Assembly (NCBI GenBank): GCA_027308685.1
Contig: DAIDEE010000019.1
Location: forward strand, 1 to 52,545
DNA length: 52,545 nucleotides
Origin: Acidocella sp.
Lineage (GTDB): Bacteria > Pseudomonadota > Alphaproteobacteria > Acetobacterales > Acetobacteraceae
Direction of reading: 5' to 3'
Shown: positions 8,421-17,338 of the stretch, piece by piece
Layout of the letters: each line of letters begins with the position of its first letter
How positions within the stretch are numbered: position 1 is the first letter of the stretch
Program-made: the position numbers and the translations under genes
The notes under the pieces: model-generated
Seen by the model: only the letters and a program-made list of their open reading frames with translations
Told to the model about the DNA's origin: nothing
Database searches by the model: none

Positions 8421-10066
8421 TTTTTGGCCGCGTTAAACTCTCCGAGGCACGCGGCGCGATTCTTGCCCATAATCTAAAAACCACTGACCGGGTGCTGCGC
8501 AAGGGGGCATTGGTGGATGCCGCCGCCTACCAAATGCTGGAGCAAGCCGGCTACCAGGAGGTTACGGTGGCCAGGCTTGAACCGGGCGACGTGCCCGAAG
8601 GTGAGGCCGCCGTCACCCTTGGCCAGGCCCTGCTGACAACCGGCTTGCGCCGCTCCGAGGACGTGCATGGGCGGGTGAATTTATACGCCGAAACAAACGG
8701 GCTGCTGTGCATCAACAACGCCGCCGTGGACCAGTTCAACCTCATTGATGAGTCGATGACACTTGCCACCCTGGCGCATCGCAGCGTGGTGGCGGCGGGC
8801 GATATGATCGCCACCTTAAAAATTATCCCGTTCGCGGTCAGTTTTGAGGCGATGGCGCAGGCCACCGGCCTGATCGCGCAAGCCGGTCCGGCATTTGCGC
8901 TTCGGCCTTTCGCGCCGTTGCAGGTGGGGTTGATCCTATCGGAACTGCCGCAACTAAAAGAAGCTGCCATTCGCAGCACGATCACCGCCACCCGAAGCCG
9001 CGTGGAATCGCACGGCGGAAGTATGCTGCCCGCACTTCGCACCCCGCACCGCACCGAGGAACTCACCGCTGCCATCCTTGAGCTGCATAATCAGGGCGCT
9101 GAGCTCATCCTGATCTCCGGCGCCTCGGCGGCGACCGACCGCCTCGATGTCGCCCCCGCCGCCATCATCGCGGCGGGCGGCGACATCACCCATTTTGGAA
9201 TGCCGGTGGACCCCGGCAACCTGATTTGCTTCGGGCGCTTGGGGGGCAAGCATGTGGTTGTGCTGCCCGGCTGCGCCCGCAGCCCAAAGCTGAATGGCTT
9301 CGACTGGGTGCTGGACCGGATATTTGCCGGTGAGGATGTTGGCCGCCAAGCCATTGCCCAAATGGGCGCGGGTGGATTGCTGAAAGAAATTGAAACCCGG
9401 CCGGCACCGCGGGCGCTGGCGCAGGAATCCGGCTTCGGCACCGCCCCAAAAGCACGGCCCCGAATTGCCGGGGTGGTCCTGGCAGCAGGACTCTCTAGCC
9501 GCATGGCACCCTTCAACAAATTGCTGACCGTGCTGCCCAGCGGCGCAACCATGATCGCGCAGGTGGTTGACCGCGTGCTCAGCAGCACAGCCAGCCCGGT
9601 AATTGTGGTGACAGGGCACCAGGAGGAGCAAATCAAGGCCGCCCTGGCCGGCCGCAATGTGCGGTTTGTTTATGCGCCGGACTACCGCGATGGCATGGCG
9701 GCCTCATTACGGGCGGGCGTTGCCGCACTCTCCAGCGGCATCGGGGCGGCGCTGATCTGCCTGGGCGACATGCCTCTGCTCGCACCTGCCACCCTCAACC
9801 GGATTATTGACGCTTACGACCAGGCCGAGGGCCGCGAAATTGTGCTGCCGATTTTCGACGGCCAGCGCGGCAACCCGGTGTTATGGGGTCAGCGATTTTT
9901 CCCGGCGTTGCTGGGCCTGTCCGGCGATGTGGGTGCACGGCAGATTTTGCACCGGCATATGGAGCATGTGGCTGAGGTCAACGTAGAAAGTGACGAGATT
10001 TTGCGTGATTTCGACAGTCCCGAAGCGCTGGCAACGCTTCAGCCGGTGGCGGTGACCTTGGCATAA
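8417..10066 (+). CDS. MoeA-like molybdopterin-binding / MocA-like nucleotidyltransferase fusion
   Basis: This 549-residue protein has two parts. Residues 1 to about 335 form a molybdopterin-binding (MoCF_biosynth-like) region, including the ISGASAATDRLDV loop near 233-245. Residues from about 349 form a nucleotidyltransferase domain beginning GVVLAAGLSSRM (352-363) with Lys368, the usual signature of MobA/MocA enzymes. MocA adds CMP to molybdopterin to give the cytosine dinucleotide cofactor used by CoxL-type enzymes. The fusion couples pterin binding to nucleotide transfer. It is the last gene of the coxG-D-E-XdhC-XdhC operon. Its 3' end overlaps the convergent creatininase gene by 28 bp. 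Confidence 0.87.
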   Translation: MIFGRVKLSEARGAILAHNLKTTDRVLRKGALVDAAAYQMLEQAGYQEVTVARLEPGDVPEGEAAVTLGQALLTTGLRRSEDVHGRVNLYAETNGLLCINNAAVDQFNLIDESMTLATLAHRSVVAAGDMIATLKIIPFAVSFEAMAQATGLIAQAGPAFALRPFAPLQVGLILSELPQLKEAAIRSTITATRSRVESHGGSMLPALRTPHRTEELTAAILELHNQGAELILISGASAATDRLDVAPAAIIAAGGDITHFGMPVDPGNLICFGRLGGKHVVVLPGCARSPKLNGFDWVLDRIFAGEDVGRQAIAQMGAGGLLKEIETRPAPRALAQESGFGTAPKARPRIAGVVLAAGLSSRMAPFNKLLTVLPSGATMIAQVVDRVLSSTASPVIVVTGHQEEQIKAALAGRNVRFVYAPDYRDGMAASLRAGVAALSSGIGAALICLGDMPLLAPATLNRIIDAYDQAEGREIVLPIFDGQRGNPVLWGQRFFPALLGLSGDVGARQILHRHMEHVAEVNVESDEILRDFDSPEALATLQPVAVTLA

Positions 10067-10848
10067 TAAGCCACAAAGCTCGACGCCACTTCGACCAGTT
10101 CATGAGCAACAGCCGCTCCAAGCTCTGCTGAGGCCATTGAAGCCGCGGCGCGGATGGCGCCATCCGGCACCTGGTGAAACTGGCTGGGAACATCAATCGG
10201 CACCCCTGCAAAATCTGCCGTGCCGAAACCCGAGACCGGAAGCCCCAGTTCAAAACCGGCCTCCCGCCCGGCAACCGGCTCAAAATTGGTAGCTTCTGGC
10301 CGCAGGGCCAGACTGAGCGAGGCCAGCGGCTCGGCGCCGTGGCCAAACCGGGGCGCGGCTTCGCTGCCCAAATGGCGCTCCATGATCACCCGCGCAATTT
10401 TCCAAAGGTAAAATGACGGAATGACGATACGATTGGCGGTTTTGATCGCCAGTGTTACCTCGTGGATCATTGGCGCATTACCGCCGTGACCGTTGAGAAT
10501 TACAATCCGGGTCAATCCCTGAGCGATCAACCCACCCAGTAAATCCTCCAGCACCGCTTTGAAGCTGGCCGGTGCTAGTGCCATCGCGCCGGGGCTGGCG
10601 GCAAAATAATCTGCCACACCATAGGGAAGTGTGGGCGCCACCAGCGTGGTGATCCCATGTTTTGCCGCACCTGCGGCAATTTGACCGGCCAGCACTTCAG
10701 CCAGCAGATAATCCCCCATCGGCAGGTGCGGGCCGTGGTCCTCATGGCTGCCAAGTGGTAGCAGAATGATTGGATTGGTTTTTTTCATACCCGCGCAGGT
10801 TGCCGCGGTAACATCGGCGAGGCGAAAATTCTCAGAATTACTGTTCAT
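10039..10848 (-). CDS. Creatininase family amidohydrolase
   Basis: This 269-residue protein has the metal-binding signature GSHEDHGPHLPMGDY (residues 33-47; Glu36, His38 and Asp46 are likely ligands) and the NGHGGN motif at 119-124, plus a later HGAEPLAS segment that carries a conserved Glu. The family includes creatinine amidohydrolase and MftE- and FAPy-deaminase-like enzymes; the substrate here cannot be told from sequence. It is a single gene. It is convergent with the Moco fusion gene (28-bp overlap) and divergent from manC, with 94 bp between. That gap holds a small inverted repeat (CATGCT at 10863-10868 and AGCATG at 10884-10889) of unknown meaning. Confidence 0.85.
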   Translation of the reverse strand: MNSNSENFRLADVTAATCAGMKKTNPIILLPLGSHEDHGPHLPMGDYLLAEVLAGQIAAGAAKHGITTLVAPTLPYGVADYFAASPGAMALAPASFKAVLEDLLGGLIAQGLTRIVILNGHGGNAPMIHEVTLAIKTANRIVIPSFYLWKIARVIMERHLGSEAAPRFGHGAEPLASLSLALRPEATNFEPVAGREAGFELGLPVSGFGTADFAGVPIDVPSQFHQVPDGAIRAAASMASAELGAAVAHELVEVASSFVAYYAKVTATG

Positions 10849-10942
10849 GCCAACAGCCTACACATGCTCCGCTTGAGTGGACAAGCATGCGGCCCGCAGC
10901 CTAAATTGTCGTAATCTCAACCTGTTAGGTAGAAGTTAGCCC

Positions 10943-12376
10943 ATGCCAGGATTTCACGCCCGTAAAATCGTTCCCGTGATTCTCTCTGGCGGTTCGGGTA
11001 CCCGTCTGTGGCCAGTGTCTCGCAAGAGCTTCCCCAAGCAATTCTGGCCGCTGATCTCAGAGCGAACCATGCTGGTAGAGACCGCGCTCCGAGCCGTAGG
11101 GCCGACGTTCAACGCGCCGGTTGTGGTCACCAACCAGGAGCACCGCTTCGTGGTTGCCGAACAACTGCGAGACGCGGGGCTGAAAAACCCGCAGATTTTG
11201 CTGGAACCAGTGGGCCGCAATAGCGCCCCCGCCATTGCCGCCGCAGCACTGCTGGTGGCCGAGACCAATCCGCAGGCGGTGCTGTGGATCATGGCCGCAG
11301 ATGCCGCGATCGCTGACCAGGCCGCGCTGGGCAAAGCCATTGAACACGGTGCCGCCGCCGCTGCCGCCGGCTATTTCGTGACCTTTGGCATGCAGCCCAC
11401 AGCGCCTGAAACCGGCTATGGTTATATCGTCAAAGGTGAAGCCGTGGCGGGATTAGAGGGCGTGTTCAAGCTCGACCGCTTCATTGAAAAACCCGATGCC
11501 GTCCGGGCCGCGGCGCTGATCAAATCCGATGAGAATTTATGGAACTCGGGCATGTTCATGTTCACCGCCGGGATGATTTTGGACGAGCTGGAACTTTATG
11601 TGCCGGAGCTGCTCGCGGCGGTCCACGAAGCCATGAACCACCGTACCGGTGATCTGGATTTCATCCGGCTCGGCAGTGAGGCTTTTGCATCATCGCCCGA
11701 TATCAGCATCGATTATGCGATTGCCGAGAAAACCCAAAAAGCCGTGGTGGTGCCCGCCAGCATCGGCTGGTCGGATGTCGGCTCCTGGACCGCGCTGCAG
11801 GAAATTTCGCCCAAGGATGGCAACGGCAATGTGGCGATCGGCGAGGTGTTTCTCGAAGATTCCCAAAACAACTATGCCCGCAGCGATGGCATCGTCACCG
11901 CGCTGCTGGGGGTGAAGGACATGGTGGTGATCACCACCCAGGACGCGGTGCTGGTGGCCCATAAGGACCATACGCAGGATGTCAAAAAAATCGTCGAGCA
12001 GCTGAAAAAGGCCGGGCGCCCCGAAGCTGACAACCATAACCGCACCTACCGGCCCTGGGGGTTTTATGAGAGCCTGATTAAGGGCGACCGCTTCCAGGTG
12101 AAACGCATCGTGGTGTGGCCCGGCGAGAAACTATCCTTACAAAAACATTTTCATCGCGCCGAACATTGGGTGGTCGTGGCCGGCGTGGCGCTGGTCACTT
12201 GCGATGCCGAGCAGCGCACCGTGCATGAAAATGAGAGCATCTATCTGCCGCTTGGTTCCGTACACCGGATGGAAAATCCCGGCAAAATTCCCCTCACCGT
12301 GATCGAAGTTCAATCCGGCCCGTATCTCGGCGAGGATGATATTGTCCGGTTTGAGGACACTTACGGGCGTAACTAA
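10943..12376 (+). CDS. Mannose-1-phosphate guanylyltransferase / mannose-6-phosphate isomerase
   Basis: A 477-residue bifunctional enzyme of the type II phosphomannose isomerase group (ManC/CpsB/AlgA). The N-terminal nucleotidyltransferase domain starts with VILSGGSGTRLWP (12-24) and has FPKQF just after. The isomerase part is a C-terminal cupin from about residue 360, with RPWGFYESL, GEKLSLQKHFHRAEHW and the end-region YLGEDDIVRFEDTYGR. It supplies GDP-mannose for exopolysaccharide, LPS or glycan synthesis. The gene is alone on its strand and its stop overlaps the stop of the convergent bolA gene by 4 bp. The family is certain; its pathway is not set by the neighbours. Confidence 0.93.
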   Translation: MPGFHARKIVPVILSGGSGTRLWPVSRKSFPKQFWPLISERTMLVETALRAVGPTFNAPVVVTNQEHRFVVAEQLRDAGLKNPQILLEPVGRNSAPAIAAAALLVAETNPQAVLWIMAADAAIADQAALGKAIEHGAAAAAAGYFVTFGMQPTAPETGYGYIVKGEAVAGLEGVFKLDRFIEKPDAVRAAALIKSDENLWNSGMFMFTAGMILDELELYVPELLAAVHEAMNHRTGDLDFIRLGSEAFASSPDISIDYAIAEKTQKAVVVPASIGWSDVGSWTALQEISPKDGNGNVAIGEVFLEDSQNNYARSDGIVTALLGVKDMVVITTQDAVLVAHKDHTQDVKKIVEQLKKAGRPEADNHNRTYRPWGFYESLIKGDRFQVKRIVVWPGEKLSLQKHFHRAEHWVVVAGVALVTCDAEQRTVHENESIYLPLGSVHRMENPGKIPLTVIEVQSGPYLGEDDIVRFEDTYGRN

Positions 12377-12666
12377 ACCGGCTGTTTGCCCTCTTCTGGA
12401 GTGCTCAGCTTCAATGACAGCGCATGCAGGCCGGTTTTGAACTCAGCATCCAGCGCTGCATTCACGGCGCGTGAACGCTCCAGGCGCGATTTGCCTGCAA
12501 AAGCCTCAGCCACCATCATCACCTGATAGTGCGTCTCACCACCCTGCGGGGCGTTTGTGCGATGGGAATGGCTGGCATGCTTGCCGCTATCGTCAACAAT
12601 CTCCAACCGCACCGGCTGAAACGATGCTGTCAGGGTCTCGAACATCCGCTCGTAGCGCGTCCTCAT
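12373..12666 (-). CDS. BolA family protein
   Basis: A 97-residue BolA-like protein with the typical order FQPVRLEIVDDSGKHASH, then GGETHYQVMMVAEAFAGKSRLERSRAVNAAL, then a LHALSLKL end. BolA proteins work with monothiol glutaredoxins in iron-sulfur cluster handling or iron sensing. The start at 12666 (MRTRYERM) gives the usual family length and has AGGAT upstream; an in-frame ATG at 12702 would add 12 residues and has no visible ribosome binding site. It is divergent from the J-domain protein gene. That pairing recalls the bolA-DnaJ-like gene neighbourhood common in alphaproteobacteria. Confidence 0.9.
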   Translation of the reverse strand: MRTRYERMFETLTASFQPVRLEIVDDSGKHASHSHRTNAPQGGETHYQVMMVAEAFAGKSRLERSRAVNAALDAEFKTGLHALSLKLSTPEEGKQPV

Positions 12667-12729
12667 ATTTACTTCATCCTGGTTGGGCAAAACGGTTGCC
12701 ATTCATGGCGATCAGCGCACATTAGGACC

Positions 12730-13314
12730 ATGAACGCTACTCGACGCAAGCCACGGGCCTACGCCCCCGACCCTGACGCCCCGCAACAGCCATGCGATGC
12801 GGTGGGCTGCGAAAGCCAGGGCGCCTACCGGGCGCCGAAGTCACGCTCGGAATCGCGGGAGTTTCATTGGTTTTGCCTCGACCATGTGCGCGCCTTCAAC
12901 GCCGCCTGGGATTACTATAAGGGCATGTCACCTGGCGAGATCGAGGCTGAGTTGAGGGCCGACACCGCCTGGCAGCGCCCAAGCTGGCCGTTGGGACGGC
13001 TTGGGCAGACCGCCCGGCTGGACAACACGCTGGAGGAAGAATTGCACGCCTTTACATTTGGCGGCCACCGTAGCCCGCCGCCGCCCAGCACCCCGCCTGA
13101 ATTACGGGATGCCCTGAATGTGCTGGGGCTGACCTGGCCGGTTTCATTGGCCGCGGTGAAGACCAAATACAAACAACTTGCTAAACGCCATCACCCGGAC
13201 GCCAATGGCGGCGACAAAGATTCGGAAGAGCGACTGAAGTCAATCAACCTTGCCTATGCCACCCTTCGTGGCAAACTACCTGCGCACCAGCCTGCCCGCA
13301 GCGCCGCGGAATAA
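12730..13314 (+). CDS. J-domain (DnaJ-like) protein
   Basis: This 194-residue protein has a C-terminal J domain, from about residue 129, with the diagnostic HPD at 155-157 in AKRHHPDANGGDKDSEERLKSIN. It would stimulate an Hsp70 (DnaK) ATPase. The N-terminal 110 residues are not a J domain; they carry C22, C27, C49 and H52, which could form a small metal site. The alphaproteobacterial family with this layout is usually annotated only as J domain-containing protein. The start at 12730 follows AGGA at a short distance; longer in-frame readings reach into the bolA promoter side and are unlikely. It is divergent from bolA and 42 bp upstream of cobS. Confidence 0.87.
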   Translation: MNATRRKPRAYAPDPDAPQQPCDAVGCESQGAYRAPKSRSESREFHWFCLDHVRAFNAAWDYYKGMSPGEIEAELRADTAWQRPSWPLGRLGQTARLDNTLEEELHAFTFGGHRSPPPPSTPPELRDALNVLGLTWPVSLAAVKTKYKQLAKRHHPDANGGDKDSEERLKSINLAYATLRGKLPAHQPARSAAE

Positions 13315-13356
13315 ATTTTGCCTTGTTAAGACCCAACCAGTAGGACCGATTTTCTG

Positions 13357-14373
13357 ATGAATAATATTGCCGCGATCACCGAAACCCGGATGACCCCGAC
13401 CTCGGCGATCAGCCTGCCTGATATCACCCTCAGCGCCCGCAAGGTGTTTGGGATCGATTCCGACATCGAAGTTCCAGCCTTTTCCGTGCGCACCGAGCAT
13501 GTGCCGGAAATCGATGAGGCCTATCAGTTCGACCGTGACACCACCCTCGCCATCCTGGCCGGCTTTGCCTTCAACCGCCGGGTTATGGTGCAGGGCTATC
13601 ATGGCACTGGCAAATCGACCCATATCGAGCAAATCGCCGCCCGCCTGAACTGGCCTTGCATCCGCGTCAACCTCGATAGCCACATCAGCCGGATCGATTT
13701 GATCGGCAAGGATGCCATCGTGCTGAAGGATGGTAAGCAGGTGACGGAATTCCGTGAAGGTATTCTCCCCTGGGCGCTACAACACCCCTGCGCTCTGGTG
13801 TTCGATGAGTATGATGCCGGCCGCCCTGATGTGATGTTCGTGATCCAGCGCGTGTTGGAGGTTGAGGGCAAATTAACCTTGCTCGACCAGAACCGCGTGA
13901 TCCGCCCGCACCCGGCCTTCCGGCTGTTCGCCACCGCCAACACGGTGGGCTTGGGCGACACCACCGGGCTTTACCATGGCACCCAGCAGATCAACCAGGG
14001 CCAGATGGACCGCTGGAATATCGTGGCCACGCTGAACTACCTGCCGCATGCGCAGGAAGTGGCCATCATCATGGCCAAGCTCGGCGTTGATGAAACCGAT
14101 ACACTCATGAAAAAGCGCATGGAGAGCATGGTGGCCTTGGCGGAACTCACCCGCGCCGGGTTCATCGCGGGCGATATTTCCACCGTCATGTCACCGCGCA
14201 CCGTCATCACCTGGGCGGAAAACACCAAAATCTTCGGCGATGTCGGGTTCGCCTTCCGCCTGACCTTCCTCAATAAATGCGATGAGGCCGAGCGCGGCAC
14301 GGTGGCCGAGTATTACCAGCGCTGCTTCAACGAGGAGATCTCAACCGGCCTGATGACCCGCAAAACTGCCTGA
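13357..14373 (+). CDS. cobS: Cobaltochelatase AAA+ subunit CobS
   Basis: This 338-residue AAA+ protein has Walker [10 protein letters not shown] (80-88), Walker [12 protein letters not shown] (about 145-155), and the family sequences [14 protein letters not shown] and [12 protein letters not shown] near the N terminus. With CobT and CobN it forms the aerobic cobaltochelatase that inserts Co2+ into hydrogenobyrinic acid a,c-diamide on the way to cobalamin. cobT follows after 2 bp. The large subunit gene cobN is not in this window. Length and motifs match CobS closely. Confidence 0.95.
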   Translation: MNNIAAITETRMTPTSAISLPDITLSARKVFGIDSDIEVPAFSVRTEHVPEIDEAYQFDRDTTLAILAGFAFNRRVMVQGYHGTGKSTHIEQIAARLNWPCIRVNLDSHISRIDLIGKDAIVLKDGKQVTEFREGILPWALQHPCALVFDEYDAGRPDVMFVIQRVLEVEGKLTLLDQNRVIRPHPAFRLFATANTVGLGDTTGLYHGTQQINQGQMDRWNIVATLNYLPHAQEVAIIMAKLGVDETDTLMKKRMESMVALAELTRAGFIAGDISTVMSPRTVITWAENTKIFGDVGFAFRLTFLNKCDEAERGTVAEYYQRCFNEEISTGLMTRKTA

Positions 14374-14375
14374 CC

Positions 14376-16256
14376 ATGAGCAGTAACAACAACGACCAAG
14401 GCCGCTCGGAGGAATTCAAGCGGGCCACGGCTGGTGCGCTCCGGGCCATCGCGCAGGTGAACGAGGTGCAGGTAGCCTATCAGCCTGGCCCGGCGGGCTT
14501 GGCTGGCAAGCGCGCCCGCCTGCCGGCACCTTCACGCGCACTTCCCGCCAATGAGATGGCCAAGCTGCGGGGTGCTGCGGATTCCTTGGCATTGCGGCTT
14601 CGCCACCATAACGATGCCATTCACACCGCCCGCGCCCCCGCCACCCGTGAGGCTCGCGAAGCCTATGATGCACTGGAACAAGCGCGGGTAGAGATTGTCG
14701 GGGCCGCGCATATGGCCGGCGTTTCGGCGAATTTGCGCGGCAAATTGCAAGAGGAATGCGCGGCCGACGGGCTGGACCGCATGACCCGGCGCGAGCAGTT
14801 GCCGCTGGTGACCGCGCTCTCGCTATTGATCCGCGACAAGATGGACGCGGCTTCAGTGCCAGAATCCGCGAAACAAATTCTGAATTTATGGCGCGACACA
14901 CTGGGCGATGCCGCCGAAAACGCCCTCAATGAAATGGCCTCGGCCAAGGCCAACCAGTCGCACTACACCAGCGCTGCCCGTAAATTGCTCGCCGCGCTGG
15001 ATTTGGCCGAAGGCGAATCCAACGCCGAGGATAGCGAGGACTCCCAGGACGGCGAGGATGGCGGGGATAACACCGCGCAGCAGGATAACGCGCAGGACGG
15101 CGAAGGCCAGACAGAGTCTCAGGACGAAAACATGCTGGCCGCCGCCCCCGAGTCAAGCGAGGGCCAGGCCGCCGAGCAGGATGCCGAGGATGATACCGAA
15201 GGCGAAGATTTTGCCGCCGAGGCTGAAGACGCCCCCGCCGGGCCGCAGCAGCGCCGTGCCCCCGCGCAGGGTGATGCCCACACCAGCTACCGCGCCTTCA
15301 CCCGCGCCCATGATGAAGAAATTGACGCCGACGATCTGTGCGACCCGGAGGAACTGAGCCGGCTGCGCCAGCAACTCGACCAGCAATTACAGCATATGCA
15401 TGCGGTGGTGGCGAAGCTTGCCAACCGTCTGCAACGCCGCCTGCTGGCCCAGCAAACCCGCGCCTGGGAGTTTGACCTGGAAGAAGGCATGCTGGATTCC
15501 GCCAGGCTTTCCCGCATCATCGTCGACCCGCTGTTAGCACTCACCTACAAGCGCGAGCGCGAGACCGATTTCCGCGATACGGTGGTGACGCTTCTCATCG
15601 ATAACTCTGGCTCGATGCGTGGCCGCCCCATTACCGTGGCGGCGATGTGCGGCGATATTCTGGCCCGCACTTTGGAGCGCTGCGCGGTGAAGGTGGAGGT
15701 GCTGGGTTTCACCACCCGCGCCTGGAAAGGCGGGCAAAGCCGCGAGCAATGGGTGGCGGCGGGTAAACCACCCACCCCTGGGCGGCTCAACGATTTACGC
15801 CACATTATCTACAAAGCCGCCGACACACCGTGGCGCCGCGCCCGCAAAAACCTCGGGCTGATGCTGCGCGAGGGGCTGCTGAGGGAAAATATCGACGGCG
15901 AGGCATTATTATGGGCCTACCGGCGCCTGCTATCACGGCCTGAGCATCGGCGGATTCTGATGGTGATTTCTGATGGTGCGCCGGTGGATGATTCAACATT
16001 GTCGGTCAATTCCGGCAATTATCTGGAACGCCATCTGCGCGACGTGATCCGCGATATCGAAAGCCGCGAGTTGGTGGAACTCATCGCCATCGGCATTGGC
16101 CATGACGTAACGCGCTATTACCGCCGCGCCGTAACCATTGTGGATGCGGAAGAATTGGGCGGCACGATGATGCGCAAGCTGACCGAATTATTCGACGAGG
16201 ACGAGGCCGAAGCGTGGTCACGCATCGCCGGGCAGAGGGCGGCGCTGATCGGGTAA
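14376..16256 (+). CDS. cobT: Cobaltochelatase subunit CobT
   Basis: This 626-residue protein has an N-terminal helical part, a long acidic low-complexity linker (about 212-285, rich in E, D, Q and G), and a C-terminal VWA domain with MIDAS residues DNSGS at 409-413. It also has [24 protein letters not shown] just before the VWA domain, a strongly conserved CobT segment. CobT and CobS form a chaperone-like ring that drives cobalt insertion by CobN. The gene is 2 bp after cobS, so the two are one operon. The next gene, a glycosyltransferase, starts 47 bp later and could be read through. Confidence 0.95.
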   Translation: MSSNNNDQGRSEEFKRATAGALRAIAQVNEVQVAYQPGPAGLAGKRARLPAPSRALPANEMAKLRGAADSLALRLRHHNDAIHTARAPATREAREAYDALEQARVEIVGAAHMAGVSANLRGKLQEECAADGLDRMTRREQLPLVTALSLLIRDKMDAASVPESAKQILNLWRDTLGDAAENALNEMASAKANQSHYTSAARKLLAALDLAEGESNAEDSEDSQDGEDGGDNTAQQDNAQDGEGQTESQDENMLAAAPESSEGQAAEQDAEDDTEGEDFAAEAEDAPAGPQQRRAPAQGDAHTSYRAFTRAHDEEIDADDLCDPEELSRLRQQLDQQLQHMHAVVAKLANRLQRRLLAQQTRAWEFDLEEGMLDSARLSRIIVDPLLALTYKRERETDFRDTVVTLLIDNSGSMRGRPITVAAMCGDILARTLERCAVKVEVLGFTTRAWKGGQSREQWVAAGKPPTPGRLNDLRHIIYKAADTPWRRARKNLGLMLREGLLRENIDGEALLWAYRRLLSRPEHRRILMVISDGAPVDDSTLSVNSGNYLERHLRDVIRDIESRELVELIAIGIGHDVTRYYRRAVTIVDAEELGGTMMRKLTELFDEDEAEAWSRIAGQRAALIG

Positions 16257-16303
16257 CCGGACTGATTTTGCCCTGCTGTATGAATTTCATCGAGGTTTTT
16301 TGA

Positions 16304-17338
16304 ATGCGTATTCTCCATGTGATGGCCGGCAAAGGTAATGGAGGTGCGGAGTTATATTCAACCGACGTGATGTTGAGCCTGCATCAAGCAGGGATTGATC
16401 AATGCGTGGTGATGCGACCAGACGCACCACGTACTGCCGAATTGATGGGCGCGGGACTGCGCGTTGATACCAACGTTCTGCAAATTCCATTCCGGCCTTT
16501 ACAACGCTTACGGATGCGCCAGCTCATCGCCGATGAAAAGCCCGATATCATCCAATGCTGGATGCGCCGCGCTGTCAGCCTGGTGCCGGCCGATGCCAAA
16601 ACCAAAGCAGAAATCATCGGCTGGTTTGGCGACTATGAGGAGCTTAAATATTTCGCCCACTGCACGAAGTTTGTTGGTGTCACACGAGATTTGGTAAGGC
16701 ACATGGTTGAGAACGGCGTACCATCCGACGACGCCGCTTATATCCCCACCTTTCCGACCGTTGATGATGGTGCCGCCATTGATCGCGCCACCCTTGCTAC
16801 ACCCGCCGATGCGCCAGTGCTGCTCACCCTCTCACGCCTGCATCCGGTAAAGGGGCTCGACACCATGCTGCAAGCCCTGGCGGATTTGCCAGGATATTAT
16901 TTGTGGGTGGCAGGCGATGGACCCAGCCTTGCCGCGTTGCAAACCCAGGCAGCGGGATTGGGTGTTGCGTCGCGGGTGAGGTTCCTCGGCTGGCGCACCG
17001 ACCGCGGGGCTTTGCTGCGGGCTGCTGATATTTGTGTATTGCCATCACGCTACGAGCCGTTTGGCACAGTCATTCTGGATGCCTGGTCAACCCGCACCGC
17101 CTTCGTAGCCTGCAACAGCGACGGCCCGGGCGCTTATGTACACCATGAACAAGACGGGATGCTGGTGCCGATCAATGATGCAACCGCGCTCGCCAACGCG
17201 ATCCGCAATGTTATGAACGACCCGGTTTTACGACAAAATTTAATCCGCCAGGGATTTGCAAATTATCAAACACAATTCACCCGGGGCGCGGTTACAGCCA
17301 AGTACATTGCGTATTATAATAGCCTGTTAAATCGCTGA
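16304..17338 (+). CDS. GT4-family glycosyltransferase
   Basis: A 344-residue GT-B fold glycosyltransferase. The N terminus reads MRILHVMAGKGNGGAELYS, with the glycine-rich acceptor-side loop. The C-terminal donor domain has TLSRLHPVKGLDTMLQAL, VAGDGPSL near residue 203 and the EPFGTVILDAW helix near 250-260, which contains the EX7E-type glutamates. It would transfer a sugar from a nucleotide donor, probably to LPS or a surface polysaccharide in the cytoplasm. The substrate cannot be told. A GAGG ribosome binding site precedes the ATG. Its last 12 bp overlap the convergent SDR gene. Confidence 0.87.
   Translation: MRILHVMAGKGNGGAELYSTDVMLSLHQAGIDQCVVMRPDAPRTAELMGAGLRVDTNVLQIPFRPLQRLRMRQLIADEKPDIIQCWMRRAVSLVPADAKTKAEIIGWFGDYEELKYFAHCTKFVGVTRDLVRHMVENGVPSDDAAYIPTFPTVDDGAAIDRATLATPADAPVLLTLSRLHPVKGLDTMLQALADLPGYYLWVAGDGPSLAALQTQAAGLGVASRVRFLGWRTDRGALLRAADICVLPSRYEPFGTVILDAWSTRTAFVACNSDGPGAYVHHEQDGMLVPINDATALANAIRNVMNDPVLRQNLIRQGFANYQTQFTRGAVTAKYIAYYNSLLNR

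Noticed and set aside
12529-12729. N-terminal extension of the J-domain protein
   Set aside because: The upstream in-frame stretch runs antisense through bolA coding DNA and has no family similarity; the ATG at 12730 with AGGA is better.
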